Positions 49,416 to 57,875 of a stretch of 64,000 nucleotides of DNA are shown one piece after another. The notes below the pieces were generated by a model, which was not told where the DNA came from, ran no database searches, and saw only the letters and a list, made by a program, of their open reading frames with translations. Where the stretch lies: positions 124,001-188,000 of the forward strand of contig CAWIZE010000001.1 of NCBI GenBank assembly GCA_963840545.1, in the 5' to 3' direction. This stretch comes from JAKAWQ01 sp963840545 (lineage in GTDB: Bacteria; Pseudomonadota; Alphaproteobacteria; Acetobacterales; Acetobacteraceae). Each line of letters starts with the position of its first letter. Positions within the stretch are counted from its first letter, which is position 1. The translations under genes and the position numbers were made by a program.

Positions 49416-50367
49416 CGTGACGGCGGGCGCGGCGCCCCGCCGAGTGGACCCCACGGGGGCGCTCCGCGTCGGGCTGCCGGCGGCGGCGCTGGTCGTGATG
49501 CTGGGCCTGATCTTCGCGATGCAGCCCCGGGCGATGAGCTATTTCGGGCTCACCGTGCTGCTCAATTTCACGCTGCCGGCGATCTTCGCGGCGATGGCGC
49601 AGATGGCGGTGATCGCCATCGGCGACATCGATCTCAGCATCGGCCCGTTCATCTCGCTCATCAACTGCATCGCCGCGACCTTGCTCGCCCAACGCCCGAT
49701 CCTCGGCTGGCTGGCGCTCGCGGCCCTTATCGTTGCCTACGCGGCGATGGGCGCGCTCATCCATCTCCGCCGGCTGCCCTCGATCGTCGTCACCCTCGGC
49801 GCCTCCTTCGTCTGGCTCGGCCTCGCCCTCCTCGTCCTGCCGAGCCCCGGCGGCGCGCCGCCGGACTGGCTGCCCGCGCTCCTTGCCTGGCCCCCGCCGC
49901 TCCTGCCGCTGCCTCTGCTCGCCTCGATCCTGCTCGCCGTGCTCGGCGAGTTCCTCCTGATGCACACCTCCTACGGCGTCGTCTTGCGCGGGATCGGCGG
50001 CAATCCGCGCGCCATCGCGCGCGCCGGCTGGTCGCTGCTCGCCGGGCGGATGGCGCTCTACGCGCTCGCCGGCTTGAGCGGCGTGATCGCCGGCCTCGCG
50101 CTGACCGGCCTCAACACCGCGGGCGATGCCACCGTGGGCGCGCAATACACCCTGATCTCCATCGCCGCGGTGATCGTCGGCGGCGGCGAGTTCGTGGGCG
50201 GCATCGTGACGCCGGCCGGCACCGTCATCGGCGCCTGGATCATGCTGCTCGCCGGCTCGCTGCTCTCCTTCCTCAACATCTCGACCGACTGGCAGCTCAG
50301 CGTGCAGGGAGGAATCCTGATCGTCGTGCTCGGCCTCCGCGCCCTCAACCCCCAGAGCGGCGCATGA
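49405..50367 (+). CDS. Sugar-type ABC transporter permease
   Basis: About 320 residues, RbsC family: MAQMAVIAIGDIDLSIGPFISLINC, RRLPSIVVTLGASFVWLG, VLRGIGGNPRAIARAGW and AAVIVGGGEFVGGIVTPAG. The start may be TTG 49405, overlapping the ATPase, or GTG 49417 just after its stop. It should form a heterodimeric channel with the next gene product. The stop overlaps an extra ATG that opens a four-codon micro-ORF (see 50364). Confidence 0.86.
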   Translation: MPSDVTAGAAPRRVDPTGALRVGLPAAALVVMLGLIFAMQPRAMSYFGLTVLLNFTLPAIFAAMAQMAVIAIGDIDLSIGPFISLINCIAATLLAQRPILGWLALAALIVAYAAMGALIHLRRLPSIVVTLGASFVWLGLALLVLPSPGGAPPDWLPALLAWPPPLLPLPLLASILLAVLGEFLLMHTSYGVVLRGIGGNPRAIARAGWSLLAGRMALYALAGLSGVIAGLALTGLNTAGDATVGAQYTLISIAAVIVGGGEFVGGIVTPAGTVIGAWIMLLAGSLLSFLNISTDWQLSVQGGILIVVLGLRALNPQSGA

Positions 50368-50385
50368 GCGGCGCATGAGCGGCTC
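50364..50385 (+). repeat. 11-bp tandem duplication carrying ATGA at a permease/permease junction
   Basis: ATGAGCGGCGC occurs twice (the second unit ends CT). ATG 50364 overlaps the first permease's stop and opens the micro-ORF MSGA, whose TGA overlaps ATG 50375, the real start of the next permease. Confidence 0.8.
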
Positions 50386-51328
50386 GCTCCGCGCCTGGCT
50401 CGACGGGCGGCCATGGATCTGGTCGTTCGCCGCCGCACTCGTCGTCTGGCTGATCACCGCGCTCGTGGTGCAGGGCCGCGGCATGCTGGCGACGCTTGCG
50501 GTCGCGCTGCAATTCGCCACCTTCTACGCCATCGTCGGCATCGGCCAGATGCTCGCGATCACCGCCGGCCCCGGGAACATCGACCTTTCGATCCCCGGCG
50601 TGATGACCTTCGCGGGCTATGTCGCGATCGGGCTGATGAACGGCAGCAATGCAGGCGTGGGGCTGGGGATCGCGGCGGGCGCCGCGATCGGCATCGCCGC
50701 CGGCGTCTTCAATGTCGGGTTGATCCAGGGGCTCCGCATCCCGCCGATGATCGGCACGCTCGCCTCGGGCTTCGTCTTCCAGTCGATGGCGATCGCCTAT
50801 TCGCACACCACGAACGCGGCCCCGGCGCCGCTGCTGGTCGCGTTCAGCGCCGCCCGCCTGCTCGGCGTGCCGCTGATCGCGCTCATCTTCATCATCCTCA
50901 CCGCCCTCGTCACGGTGGCGCTCGGCCGCTCGGTGTTTGGCCGCTCGGTGCTGGCGATCGGGCAGAACGTCCACGCCGCGCGGCTCGCCGGCCTCGCCGT
51001 CCGCCGCACCCTCGCCCTCGTCTACCTGTCCTCGGCCGTGCTCGCCGCCGTCGCGGGGATGCTGCTCGCCGCCTATTCCGGCGGCGCCGCGCTCGACATG
51101 GGCTCGGACTACCTCCTGATGTCGATCGCCGTGGTGGTGCTCGGCGGCACCGCCATCTCCGGCGGACAGGCGAGCCCCGCCGGGCTCTGGGGTGCGGCGA
51201 TCCTGCTCGACCTCGTGGTGACGATGCTGAACGTGATGCATGTCGGAGCGGGTGTACGCTACCTCGTCACCGGCATCATAATCATCGGCGTGCTGGCGCT
51301 CGCCAAAGGCCGCGAGCAGGCAACATAA
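50375..51328 (+). CDS. Sugar-type ABC transporter permease
   Basis: A 317-residue RbsC-type permease: MLAITAGPGNIDLSIPGVMTFAGYVAIGLMNG, RIPPMIGTLASGFVFQSMAI, AIGQNVHAARLAGLAVRRTL and VVVLGGTAISGGQASPAGLWG. It is the second membrane subunit of the second importer. ATG 50375 is the in-frame start behind an 11-bp duplicated ATGA. The 3' end overlaps an opposite-strand cytochrome-b5-like fragment. Confidence 0.87.
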   Translation: MSGSLRAWLDGRPWIWSFAAALVVWLITALVVQGRGMLATLAVALQFATFYAIVGIGQMLAITAGPGNIDLSIPGVMTFAGYVAIGLMNGSNAGVGLGIAAGAAIGIAAGVFNVGLIQGLRIPPMIGTLASGFVFQSMAIAYSHTTNAAPAPLLVAFSAARLLGVPLIALIFIILTALVTVALGRSVFGRSVLAIGQNVHAARLAGLAVRRTLALVYLSSAVLAAVAGMLLAAYSGGAALDMGSDYLLMSIAVVVLGGTAISGGQASPAGLWGAAILLDLVVTMLNVMHVGAGVRYLVTGIIIIGVLALAKGREQAT

Positions 51329-51537
51329 GGCCAGGGCACGCGGGCGAGCATTTCCTCGCCGTGTGGGGGTTCCTTCAGTCGGTCGGTAAGGTCCTGGTTG
51401 GCGCGCAGCCAGAAGTGTCGCCCGTGCATCCAGAGGAAGCTTTCGCTCACGTCGTAGACGCGGCCCGGATAGGCGATGAGCACGGGCCGACGCGGGTCGC
51501 TGCCGTCGCAGAGCGCGACCAAGCTCAGCGTGAACAC
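51259..51537 (-). CDS. Cytochrome b5-like heme/steroid-binding domain protein, 3' end apparently replaced
   Basis: From GTG 51537: VFTLSLVALCDGSDPRRPVLIAYPGRVYDVSESFLWMHGRHFWLRANQDLTDRLKEPPHGEEMLARVP, the small cytochrome-b5-like domain; the heme-ligand position H of MHGRH is visible. Beyond LARVP the frame runs 28 codons into the antisense of the permease 3' end, without homology. The natural C-terminus therefore seems lost or replaced, perhaps by the rearrangement that joined this region to the ABC operon. An upstream ATG (51636) would add a disordered Pro/Ala segment. Confidence 0.55.
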   Translation of the reverse strand: MFTLSLVALCDGSDPRRPVLIAYPGRVYDVSESFLWMHGRHFWLRANQDLTDRLKEPPHGEEMLARVPWPYVACSRPLASASTPMIMMPVTR

Positions 51538-52022
51538 GCGCCCTTCGGTGGGTGCCTCGGGCGCGCGCTCCGCCGAAGGCGCCTCAGCCCTTGCCGGCGG
51601 CCAGGTTGCAGGCGTGCGTATATCCGCGCACGGCATATTGCCCGGCCGCCGATCGGTGCGGAGGGAACGGCCTCCGGAGCGAGGCCAGCGCAAATCGCCG
51701 CAGCTTAACGGCAGAAAATGACGGTTGATTGCCGAATCAAGTATTGTCACATCCGCTGGCAGCATCTTACGAGAATACAGCACAGGAATTCGCCATCACC
51801 ATCTGCGAGCGAAGGCCGGGCCGCCGGCGGTCCGGCGACATTCGAGGCCGTATCGTCATGCAAGGCGGATCATCCGCCTCACGCCTGACGAATGCCGCAC
51901 CAACCGGCCCGTAGCCGCGGGGAGTTCGGGAAGCATCAGGCGGCAGCACCACCACAGCGTCCGAACCTGGGCGGCGGCCCCTGTTCGAGCGCCAACGACA
52001 GAACATACCCGGAGGAAACACG
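51538..52022. other. Intergenic region upstream of the MFS gene
   Basis: No convincing gene. It is less GC-rich than its surroundings at 51715-51800 and contains the palindrome at 51725-51740; the MFS ribosome-binding site is at its end. Confidence 0.5.
51725..51740. promoter_or_regulatory. Palindrome TTGATT-GCCG-AATCAA, possible operator
   Basis: A perfect six-base inverted repeat with a four-base spacer, ~290 bp upstream of the MFS gene. It resembles an FNR box but has the wrong spacing (TTGAT-N6-ATCAA), so a different regulator is more likely. Confidence 0.35.
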
Positions 52023-53417
52023 ATGGACACACGGGCTCCCCTGGCGACGCCGGCAGCCATCACTGCCCGGCTCGACCGCCTGCCGATGACAAGGCATCTG
52101 TGGACGCTGCTCACGCTTGTCTCGCTTGGCGGATTCTTCGAGCTCTATGACCTCTTCTTCACCGGCTACATAGCGCCCGGCCTGTTCCGGGATAAGCTCA
52201 TCACGCCGACGACGACCTCCTTCTTCGGCATGACCGGGCTTGCCGGATTCCTGGCATCTCTCTTCCTCGGGCTGTTCGTCGGCACCATCCTGTTCAGCTA
52301 TATCGCCGACCGCTTCGGTCGCCGCACGATCTTTACCTTCTCCTTGTTGTGGTATAGCGCAGCGACCCTGATCCTGGCGTTCCAGGACACGTCCACCGGG
52401 CTGAATGTCTGGCGCTTCATCGGCGGGATCGGCATCGGCATCGAAATGGTCACGATCGACACTTACATATCGGAACTGACGCCGAAGAATGCGCGCGGAA
52501 AGGCATTCGGCCTGTTGTACGGGGTCGCGCAGGTCTGTGCGCCGGTGATCGCGTTCCTGGCTTGGCTGCTCGTTCCGATCGCGCCCTTGGGCTTTGCCGG
52601 CTGGCGCTGGATCATTCTGGCCGGCTCGCTCGGGGCCATCGCCATCTGGTGGCTGCGGCTCGGGCTTCCGGAATCGCCGCGATGGCTGGCGCAGCAGGGG
52701 CGGCTCGACGAGGCCGAGCGCGTGATCGGTGCGATCGAAGCCAAGGTGCTGGCAGAGAGCGGGCGCCCGCTGCCGGCGATCGGCCCCCTGGTTGCCGAAG
52801 ACAGCCGGCCGGGGCGCTTTCTCGAGATGTTCGATCAGACATACCGCAGCCGGACCTTCATGCTGATGGCGGCGAACTTCTTCCAGACGATCGGCTATTA
52901 CGGGTTCGTGAGCTGGATACCGACCCTGCTCATCGCCAAGGGAATCCACGTCACTTCGAGCCTGGAATACACTTTTCTCATCGTGCTCGTCTATCCGCTT
53001 GCGCCATTCGCCGTGATGACCATAGCCGACAAGTTCGAACGCAAGTGGCAGCTCGTCCTGAGCGCAATTTGCGTCGCGATCCTCGGGATCGTTTTTGCAA
53101 GCCTGCGGACGCCGGTCTGGCTGATCATCGCCGGAGCAATGCAGACGCTTGCTGTCAACTGGATGTCGACCATGATCCATGCCTATCAGGCCGAGCTCTT
53201 CCCGACCAGGATCAGGGCGCGCGCCGTCGGCTTCGTGTTCTCCTGGAGCCGCCTCAGCTCGGTGTTCACCGGTTTTCTGATCGCCTTCTTCCTCCGCGAC
53301 TTCGGCGTGCCGGGCGTGTTCCTCGTGATCGGCGGAGCGATGGCCGCGCTCGTCATCGCCGTGGGCGCATTCGGCCCGCTTACGACACGCCTGACGCTCG
53401 AAGAGATCGCGCGATAG
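52023..53417 (+). CDS. MFS transporter (sugar/organic acid type)
   Basis: A 464-residue transporter with 12 predicted helices. MFS signatures: DRFGRRTIFTFSLL in the first cytoplasmic loop, RFIGGIGIGIEMV, and PESPRWLAQQGRLDEAERVI before the central loop. It belongs to the metabolite:H+ symporter type, which moves sugars, aromatic or dicarboxylic acids. A clear GGAGGAAA precedes the ATG. It leads the acyl-CoA gene cluster and probably imports its substrate (inference). Confidence 0.88.
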   Translation: MDTRAPLATPAAITARLDRLPMTRHLWTLLTLVSLGGFFELYDLFFTGYIAPGLFRDKLITPTTTSFFGMTGLAGFLASLFLGLFVGTILFSYIADRFGRRTIFTFSLLWYSAATLILAFQDTSTGLNVWRFIGGIGIGIEMVTIDTYISELTPKNARGKAFGLLYGVAQVCAPVIAFLAWLLVPIAPLGFAGWRWIILAGSLGAIAIWWLRLGLPESPRWLAQQGRLDEAERVIGAIEAKVLAESGRPLPAIGPLVAEDSRPGRFLEMFDQTYRSRTFMLMAANFFQTIGYYGFVSWIPTLLIAKGIHVTSSLEYTFLIVLVYPLAPFAVMTIADKFERKWQLVLSAICVAILGIVFASLRTPVWLIIAGAMQTLAVNWMSTMIHAYQAELFPTRIRARAVGFVFSWSRLSSVFTGFLIAFFLRDFGVPGVFLVIGGAMAALVIAVGAFGPLTTRLTLEEIAR

Positions 53418-53553
53418 GGGCGCCAAAAATGTTGCGGGCATGGCCCTCTGCCGGGGCAAAGGCGGTTGTCGATTCTCGAATCGGGCGGGGGCGGGCGGCA
53501 CACCATCCCGCCGGAATTGCGGGGCCAGGCACAGGCCCGGAAGGAGCGGACGC

Positions 53554-54079
53554 GTGAGCACGAACTATATCACCGGCGAGGTCAAGGCGGTCATCGGCGC
53601 GGAGACCACGCTGGTCGAGGCGACGCATCCGGTCGAGGCAGGGGAGGTGCGGCGCTTCCACCACGCCACGATGGACCCCGCGCAACGCTACTGGGACGCC
53701 GCGTGGACGGCGGCCAGCCGCTATGAGGGTGTCGTCGCGCCGCCGGCCTTCCCGACGCACATGTTCCGCCGCCCGCCCGACACGCCCGACCCTCTCGAGC
53801 AGATGGAGGAGCCTGACTTCGATGGCGTGAGCCGGAGCTTCAACGGCCTGCCGGCGGTCAATGTCCCGCTGCCGCGCCTGGTGAACGGCGGCTACGAGTA
53901 CCGAGTTCTTCCGCTACGCCCGCGCCGGCGAACGGGTCTTCCGCAAGAGCCGCTACAAGGACATCGTGCAGCGCGAGGGCCGGACCGGGCCGATGGTGCT
54001 CGTGGTCATCGAGGAGATCTACACCACCGAGACCGGTGCCCTCCTGCTGCGGGCCACCAACACCCAGATCCTGCGCTGA
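53554..54079 (+). CDS. MaoC_dehydratas_N-type hotdog protein, frameshifted
   Basis: The GTG at 53554 follows AAGGAG. The first frame reads MSTNYITGEVKAVIGAETT through VNGGYEYR, typical of the N-terminal MaoC-like (FAS1-type dehydratase) domain with PAFPTHMF. At 53902 the next frame takes over with EFFRYARAGERVFRKSRYKDI to TQILR and stops at 54079. One base fewer at 53901-53902 gives one ~175-residue protein. Family members pair with a second hotdog subunit to hydrate or dehydrate acyl-CoAs. First enzyme of the cluster, 136 bases after the MFS stop. Confidence 0.75.
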
Positions 54080-54089
54080 AGGGGCCGCC

Positions 54090-54575
54090 ATGCCGGATTT
54101 GCTGTTTGAAGACGTTGTCCCGGGCCAGGATATCCCTGGACTCGTCAAAGGACCGATGAGCACGGCGCACATCATGCGCTGGTCCGCGGCGATGGAGAAC
54201 TGGCACCGCATCCACTATGATTTCCGCTACGCCACCGTGCACGACGGGCTGCCGGATGTGATGGTGAACGGCTCCTGGAAGCAGCATGTCCTGATCCAGC
54301 TGGTGACGGACTGGGCCGGCGAGGGCGGCTGGGCCTGGAAGATCTCGTTCCAGTTCCGTTCCATGAACGTGCCGGGCGAGACGTTGACCGCCTGGGGCCG
54401 TGTGACGGGGAAGGAGGAGCACGGGCGATACGGAGTGGTCCATCTCGAAGTCGGGCTGCGCAACCAGGACGGGGTCGAGAGCACGCCGGGCAAGGCGACC
54501 GTGGTCCTGCCGCGCCGGGGCGGCCCGGCGGTTCCCTACCCGTTCGACCCCACCGTGCTGGAGCAGGACGCATGA
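54090..54575 (+). CDS. MaoC-like hotdog hydratase subunit
   Basis: 161 residues with the hydratase-2 motif region MRWSAAMENWHRIHYDFRYA. The HRIHYD histidine is present, while the usual GD before it reads AA, as in a subgroup related to mesaconyl/3-methylfumaryl-CoA hydratases. It follows the N-type subunit by ten bases and overlaps the next gene by ATGA, so it is likely the catalytic half of a heteromeric acyl-CoA hydratase. Confidence 0.83.
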   Translation: MPDLLFEDVVPGQDIPGLVKGPMSTAHIMRWSAAMENWHRIHYDFRYATVHDGLPDVMVNGSWKQHVLIQLVTDWAGEGGWAWKISFQFRSMNVPGETLTAWGRVTGKEEHGRYGVVHLEVGLRNQDGVESTPGKATVVLPRRGGPAVPYPFDPTVLEQDA

Positions 54576-55018
54576 CCGAACCCGCCGGCTGGGATGATCT
54601 CGCGATCGGCACCGAGGCGGGCCGCGTCGAGATCACCGTCACCGACGCGCTGATCGACGGCTACGTGGAATCGATGGAACTGGACTGCGCGTTCTTTCTT
54701 CGCCCCACCCCACCGTTCGAGGCCCGCATCGCGCCGCCGGACATGGTTCCGAAACTCGCCATGGCGGAATTGTCGGAGGCGTTCTGCAATCGGGTCCTCG
54801 GGCCCAATATCCGTGCCAAGCAGGGTTTTCACTTCTTCGCGCCGATCTTGGCCGGCCAGGTCGTACGCGGCACGAGCCATGTCGTGGAGAAGTACGAACG
54901 GCGCAATCGGCGCTTCGTCACGCTCGAGGCCCTGTTCGTCGACATCGCGGGCACGCAGCTCGTGCTCGACCGCCGCACCCAGCTCGTGCTCGGCGCCGAT
55001 TTTGCCATCAAGCGCTGA
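54572..55018 (+). CDS. MaoC-like hotdog protein, second N-type subunit
   Basis: 148 residues: VEITVTDALIDGYVESMELD, PPDMVPKLAMAELSEAF, and KQGFHFFAPILAGQVVRGTSHVVEKYERRNRRFVTLEALF, a hotdog fold of the MaoC/thioesterase superfamily without a clear catalytic Asp/His pair. Coupled by ATGA to the previous gene. Probably a structural partner of the following hotdog gene product, duplicating the pair arrangement upstream. Confidence 0.75.
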   Translation: MTEPAGWDDLAIGTEAGRVEITVTDALIDGYVESMELDCAFFLRPTPPFEARIAPPDMVPKLAMAELSEAFCNRVLGPNIRAKQGFHFFAPILAGQVVRGTSHVVEKYERRNRRFVTLEALFVDIAGTQLVLDRRTQLVLGADFAIKR

Positions 55019-55030
55019 GGAAACGACGCC

Positions 55031-55411
55031 ATGCAGCTCCAGCCGATCCGCAAGCATGTCACCATACAGAAAATGGCCCGGTATTCCGGTGCCGGAAACT
55101 TCCATAGCGACGATGAAGCCGGAGAGCAGCAGGGACTGGGCGGCGCGCTGGTCCAGGGCGGCCAGCTCGTCGGCTACCTCAACGAGATGCTGGTACGCTC
55201 CCTGGGCGCGGGCTTCATCGCGGGCGGAGAACTCTCCGTCAACTTCATCAAGCCGGCACGCCCGGGAGACACCCTGAGCACGCACGGCACACTGACGGGA
55301 ACGGCGCTCCAGGACGGCAGGAAGCGCGGCACGTTCGACATCTGGCTGGAGAACCAGCACGGCGAGAAACTCACGGTCGGCACCGCGAGCGCCTTTCTGC
55401 CCGCGGAGTGA
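55031..55411 (+). CDS. MaoC-like hotdog protein, fourth in row
   Basis: 126 residues with ARYSGAGNFHSDDEAGEQQGL, the hydratase-2-like motif in which the usual Asp is Ala while the His is kept, and GGQLVGYLNEML on the hotdog helix. It begins 12 bases after the third hotdog gene, so genes one/two and three/four look like two N-type/C-type pairs. The second pair may act on a different acyl-CoA or modulate the first. Confidence 0.78.
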   Translation: MQLQPIRKHVTIQKMARYSGAGNFHSDDEAGEQQGLGGALVQGGQLVGYLNEMLVRSLGAGFIAGGELSVNFIKPARPGDTLSTHGTLTGTALQDGRKRGTFDIWLENQHGEKLTVGTASAFLPAE

Positions 55412-55418
55412 CGCGCCC

Positions 55419-56657
55419 GTGCTGCTCGAGGGCATCCGCGTGATCGAGTGGGCGGAGACGCTGCCGGCCGCGTTCGGCGCGCGCATTCTGGCGGACCTCG
55501 GCGCCGAGGTGATCAAGCTGGAGCGGCCCGGGTCCGGAGATCCCCTTCGCCGCCTCGGCCCTTTCCTTCCCGATGCGCCCTATGGCGAGGCGAGCGCGCT
55601 GTTCGCCTACGCCAACCATGGCAAGCGCATGATCACGCTCGACACCGCCGCGCCTTCCGCCATCGCCCTGCTGCGCCGGCTGTTGGAGCGCAGCCAGCTT
55701 CTGATCGAGGCGCAGCCGCAGAGGCTGCTCGAGGAGCATCATCTGACCCCGGCCGGGCTCTGCCGCGACAACCCCGCACTCGTCGTGCTGTCGGCCACCG
55801 CGCATGGCCGCACCGGGGCCGGCCAACGCGCCGACAGCGACCTCACGCTGGCGCACTATTCCGGCTATGCCTTCCACCAGGCCCGGCCGGTGGAGGACCC
55901 GACGGCCCAGCCGCCGGTGGCGGGCGCCGACCGCGAGGCCTCGCTTGCAGCCGGCGTGGCGTGTGCGGCCGCCGCGCTCTGGGGGCTCCTGGCGGCCGAG
56001 CGGACCGGCATCGGCACGCATATCGATTGCGCGGAGGCCGATGTGCTGGCGCACCTGCTGATCGAGCCGGTCGCGGACTACGCTCGCGGGGAGCGGCGGT
56101 TCGGCCGGCGGCGCGAGAACCTGCGCGGCACCGAGATTGCCGGGGGCCTGGTATGGCTGCTGCCCTGCCGCGACGGCTTGGTGATGGTCTCCCCGCGCGA
56201 GCAGCACCAGTGGGACCGCTGGGTGGGCCTGCTCGGCAACCCCGATTGGTCCCGCGACGGCAGGCTCTGCCGCGACCGCGCCGCCCGCACCGAGCACTGG
56301 CAGAGGTTGCAGGACGAGATGGCGAAATGGACCCGCCAGCACACGCGCGAGGCGGTGTTCCGCCGCGCCCAGTCGGCCCGCGTCGCGTGCTTTCCGGTCA
56401 GCACGCCGCGCGATCTCCTGGAGAACGCGCAGTTGCGCGATCGCGGCTTCTTCGATGCGCTGCGCACCGTTTCCGCCACCGCCCTGCCGATGCCGGGACT
56501 GCCCTTCCGGCTCTGCACCTCCGCCGGAGCCGCGCTCCGGCGCGACCGCGGCGTGCGTGCGCCGGCGCTCGGCGAGGCCAACATCGCAATCCTCGAGGAC
56601 CTGCTCGGCGTCTCGTCGGAGGAAATGGAGACACTGCGCCGGCATGGGGTGGTGTGA
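55419..56657 (+). CDS. CaiB/BaiF class III CoA-transferase
   Basis: About 412 residues. GTG 55419 lies seven bases after the preceding stop. Class III features: LLEGIRVIEWAETLPAAFGARILADLGAEVIKLERPGSGD, YANHGKRMITLD and GIGTHIDCAEADV, in which the aspartate that forms the acyl-enzyme anhydride is present. The family transfers CoA between carboxylic acids such as succinyl-CoA and a dicarboxylate. It overlaps a second CoA-transferase (TGATG); two-subunit enzymes of this kind exist. Confidence 0.87.
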   Translation: MLLEGIRVIEWAETLPAAFGARILADLGAEVIKLERPGSGDPLRRLGPFLPDAPYGEASALFAYANHGKRMITLDTAAPSAIALLRRLLERSQLLIEAQPQRLLEEHHLTPAGLCRDNPALVVLSATAHGRTGAGQRADSDLTLAHYSGYAFHQARPVEDPTAQPPVAGADREASLAAGVACAAAALWGLLAAERTGIGTHIDCAEADVLAHLLIEPVADYARGERRFGRRRENLRGTEIAGGLVWLLPCRDGLVMVSPREQHQWDRWVGLLGNPDWSRDGRLCRDRAARTEHWQRLQDEMAKWTRQHTREAVFRRAQSARVACFPVSTPRDLLENAQLRDRGFFDALRTVSATALPMPGLPFRLCTSAGAALRRDRGVRAPALGEANIAILEDLLGVSSEEMETLRRHGVV

Positions 56658-57826
56658 TGGACGAAGGCGCCCTGGCCGGCGTGCGCATCGTCGATTTCAG
56701 TTGGGTGATGGCAGGCCCGATGGCCACGAAGATGCTCGCGGCCATGGGCGCCGAGGTGATCAAGATCGAGTCCGCGACACGGCCGGAGCACGTGCAGCGC
56801 TACCCCTGGTCCGCCATCCTCAACGCGGGCAAGCGGAGCTGCACGATCAATCTGGTGACGCCGGAGGGCCAGGGGCTGATCCGCCGGCTGATCGATATCA
56901 GCGACGTGGTGGTGGAGAATTTCTCGTCCGGCGTCCTGGAGAAATATGGGCTGGGCCAGGTGGCGCTGCGCGCCGCGCGGCCCGGCCTGATCTTCGTTTC
57001 CGCCTCGGGTGTCGGACGCGAGGGACCCCAGCGCGACGCGCTCGCCTATGGCACGCTGCTGCAGGCCTATAGCGGCCGCGCCGGCATGATCGCCACGCCG
57101 AATCCGCGCCTCGAAGCGATGGGCATCCTGCCGGCCTGGACCGATCCGGTCACGGCCCTTTGGGAATGCTGCGCGGTCCTCGCGGCGGTCCGCCATCGCC
57201 GGCGAACGGGCGAGGGGGCGTATATCGACCTTTCCATGCTGGAAAGCACCGTGGCCCTGCTGCCGGAAGCCTTGTTCCGCGAGGCGCTCGGCAGCGGTGG
57301 CGCGGCACCCGGCGGCAATTGGGATCCCGACGCCGCGCCGAGCGGCTGCTTCCGCTGCGCCGGCGCCGATGCCTGGCTGGCGCTCTCGGTGCGCGACGAC
57401 GCCGAATGGGCAGGGCTGTGCGCCGCCATGGAGCGGCCGGATCTGGCGGCGGACGAGCGTTTCCGCGACGGGCCGGGGCGCGTGGCGCACCGCGCGGCCA
57501 TCGAGGCCGAGCTCACGGCATGGCTGGCGGCCCGGCCTGCCGAGCGCGCCGAGGCGCGCCTGCAGCAGGCCGGCGTGCCGGCCGCGCGCTCGCGCCATAT
57601 CGGCGCGGTCATCGAGGACCCGGATTTCGTTCGGCGCGGCCTCTTCCCCAGGCTTGCCGACGGCTCGCGCAGCATCGCGCTTCCCTGGATGGACGAGGGC
57701 GGCTGGCGCGGCGCGCTCGGCCCGCCCCCTGATCTCGGGGCCGACAACGACTATGTGTTCGGGACGCTGCTCGGCCTCGATGCCGGGGAGATCGAGCGGC
57801 TGACCGAACGGGGCGTTCTTGCATGA
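56657..57826 (+). CDS. CaiB/BaiF class III CoA-transferase, second copy
   Basis: 389 residues: LAGVRIVDFSWVMAGPMATKMLAAMGAEVIKIES, LNAGKRSCTINLVTPEGQ, VENFSSGVLEKYGLG and TGEGAYIDLSMLES with the catalytic-type aspartate. The start overlaps the first transferase's stop (TGATG), which suggests a heteromeric enzyme similar in concept to SmtA/SmtB. It would activate the carboxylate substrate to its CoA ester for the hydratases. Confidence 0.88.
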   Translation: MDEGALAGVRIVDFSWVMAGPMATKMLAAMGAEVIKIESATRPEHVQRYPWSAILNAGKRSCTINLVTPEGQGLIRRLIDISDVVVENFSSGVLEKYGLGQVALRAARPGLIFVSASGVGREGPQRDALAYGTLLQAYSGRAGMIATPNPRLEAMGILPAWTDPVTALWECCAVLAAVRHRRRTGEGAYIDLSMLESTVALLPEALFREALGSGGAAPGGNWDPDAAPSGCFRCAGADAWLALSVRDDAEWAGLCAAMERPDLAADERFRDGPGRVAHRAAIEAELTAWLAARPAERAEARLQQAGVPAARSRHIGAVIEDPDFVRRGLFPRLADGSRSIALPWMDEGGWRGALGPPPDLGADNDYVFGTLLGLDAGEIERLTERGVLA

Positions 57827-57875
57827 CCGCCATGGGCACGAGCGTGTGCGCATGGGTGCATTCCGGAGGATGGCG

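Noticed and set aside
46134..49454. A 1106-codon open frame on the minus strand across the second sugar-type ABC operon
   Set aside because: It is antisense to clearly conserved SBP and ATPase genes, its composition is that of a codon shadow (Arg/Asp/Gly-rich), and no domain is visible. Long antisense frames are expected at this GC content.
51725..51740. An FNR box upstream of the MFS gene
   Set aside because: The half-sites TTGAT/ATCAA are six bases apart instead of four, so it does not fit the FNR dimer spacing; kept only as an unassigned palindrome.
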